From: Candidatus Acetothermia bacterium | GTDB taxonomy: Bacteria > Bipolaricaulota > Bipolaricaulia > Bipolaricaulales > Bipolaricaulaceae | Assembly: GCA_011057175.1 (NCBI GenBank) | Contig: DSBZ01000211.1 | Location: 1 to 6,282 of the forward strand | Direction of reading: 5' to 3' | Length of the DNA: 6,282 nucleotides | In this document: piece after piece, positions 5,910 through 6,282 of the stretch | Position numbering within the stretch: position 1 is the stretch's first letter | Layout of the letters: each line of letters opens with the position of its first letter | Program-made: the position numbers and the translations under genes | The notes under the pieces: model-generated | Told to the model about the DNA's origin: nothing | The model's input: only the letters and a program-made list of their open reading frames with translations | The model's database searches: none

Positions 5910-6282
5910 CTACGTCCCTCGGTCCGCGGACGCCCGAACCGGCTCCACGTGGACGACGACCGATCCCCTCTTGCCCAGCGCCCCCCGCACCGCCTCCTCC
6001 ACCCGGGAGGCGATGGCGTGGGAATCGGCCACAGAGAGGGTGGGATCCACCTGGATATGCACGTCCACGAACGCCTCCTGCCCGAAGCCCCGCGTGCGGA
6101 GCTTGTGCCAGCTCCGCACCCCCTCCACCCCCGCGATCGCCTGCGCCACCCGGTCCTGCTCGGCCGTGGAGAGCGCCCCCTCGGTGAGTTCATACAGGGC
6201 CCGACGGAGGATGCCCGCCGCCGCCCAGCCGATGAGCACGGCGACCGCGATCGCCGCCACCTGATCCCCCTGGGCGAACCCC
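5910..6282 (-). CDS. Cation diffusion facilitator (CDF) transporter, C-terminal part (runs off the window)
   Basis: Partial gene; the 5' end lies beyond 6282. The visible 123-124 residues start GFAQGDQVAAIAVAVLIGW, which fits the sixth transmembrane helix of a CDF-family metal/proton antiporter, followed by ILRRALYELTEGA. The cytoplasmic dimerisation domain then follows: DRVAQAIAGVEGVRSWHKLRTRGFG, FVDVHIQVDPTLSVADSHAIASRVEEAVR, and VVVHVEP. These blocks, including the His of SWHKLRTR and the His of VHVEP, are standard in FieF/YiiP relatives, where the domain binds metal and holds the dimer together. The HxxxD transport sites on helices 2 and 5 lie outside the window, so metal preference (zinc, iron, cadmium or other) cannot be read. 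It converges on the sensor gene with no room for a hairpin terminator between the stops. Confidence 0.9.
   Translation of the reverse strand, partial: GFAQGDQVAAIAVAVLIGWAAAGILRRALYELTEGALSTAEQDRVAQAIAGVEGVRSWHKLRTRGFGQEAFVDVHIQVDPTLSVADSHAIASRVEEAVRGALGKRGSVVVHVEPVRASADRGT

Noticed and set aside
5213..6193. Minus-strand open frame of 326 codons across the sensor end and the CDF gene
   Set aside because: It overlaps the HD-GYP domain and the CDF C-terminal domain in a wrong frame, and the product is Arg/Ser-rich and low-complexity.

Overview
This is a GC-rich bacterial chromosomal segment with tightly packed genes. Nothing in it identifies the species. The mix of genes (an archaeal/thermophile-type adenosine-specific kinase, a MEDS/GAF/PAS/HD-GYP sensor of a kind common in uncultured anaerobes, frequent GTG starts) would suit an uncultured thermophilic or anaerobic lineage such as Bipolaricaulota (Acetothermia). 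That placement is a low-confidence inference.

Left part (8-2359, minus strand): a compact three-gene operon read right to left. The first gene is an adenosine-specific kinase family protein (PF04008 type). The second is an unusual fusion of a circularly permuted GTPase (motif order G4-G5-G1-G2-G3, as in YlqF/RbgA and RsgA) to a MurQ-like sugar-isomerase (SIS) domain. The third is a HAD-superfamily hydrolase whose start codon overlaps the previous stop in an ATGA. The fusion protein is the most interesting item in the window. The gene set suggests a nucleotide-gated sugar-phosphate or nucleoside function, but no substrate can be read from the sequence.

Middle (2360-2652): a divergent intergenic region with one candidate promoter for each direction and a small inverted repeat touching the kinase gene's Shine-Dalgarno sequence.

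Right part (2653-5894, plus strand): one long cytoplasmic sensor gene, broken. Its order is MEDS, GAF-like, GAF, PAS, PAS with a CxxC motif, GAF, PAS, HD-GYP (cyclic-di-GMP phosphodiesterase type). The reading frame changes at least three times. Two changes are explained by one missing base in a short C or G run. A GAF domain and the HD-GYP domain also each seem to lack an internal block of roughly 50-70 residues, and the same 11-bp string lies at both gaps. It is either a true pseudogene or a locus damaged in assembly.

Right edge (5910-6282, minus strand): the C-terminal part of a cation diffusion facilitator (CDF) metal transporter, converging on the sensor with only 15 bp between the stops. 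No RNA gene, CRISPR array, insertion sequence or tRNA was seen.
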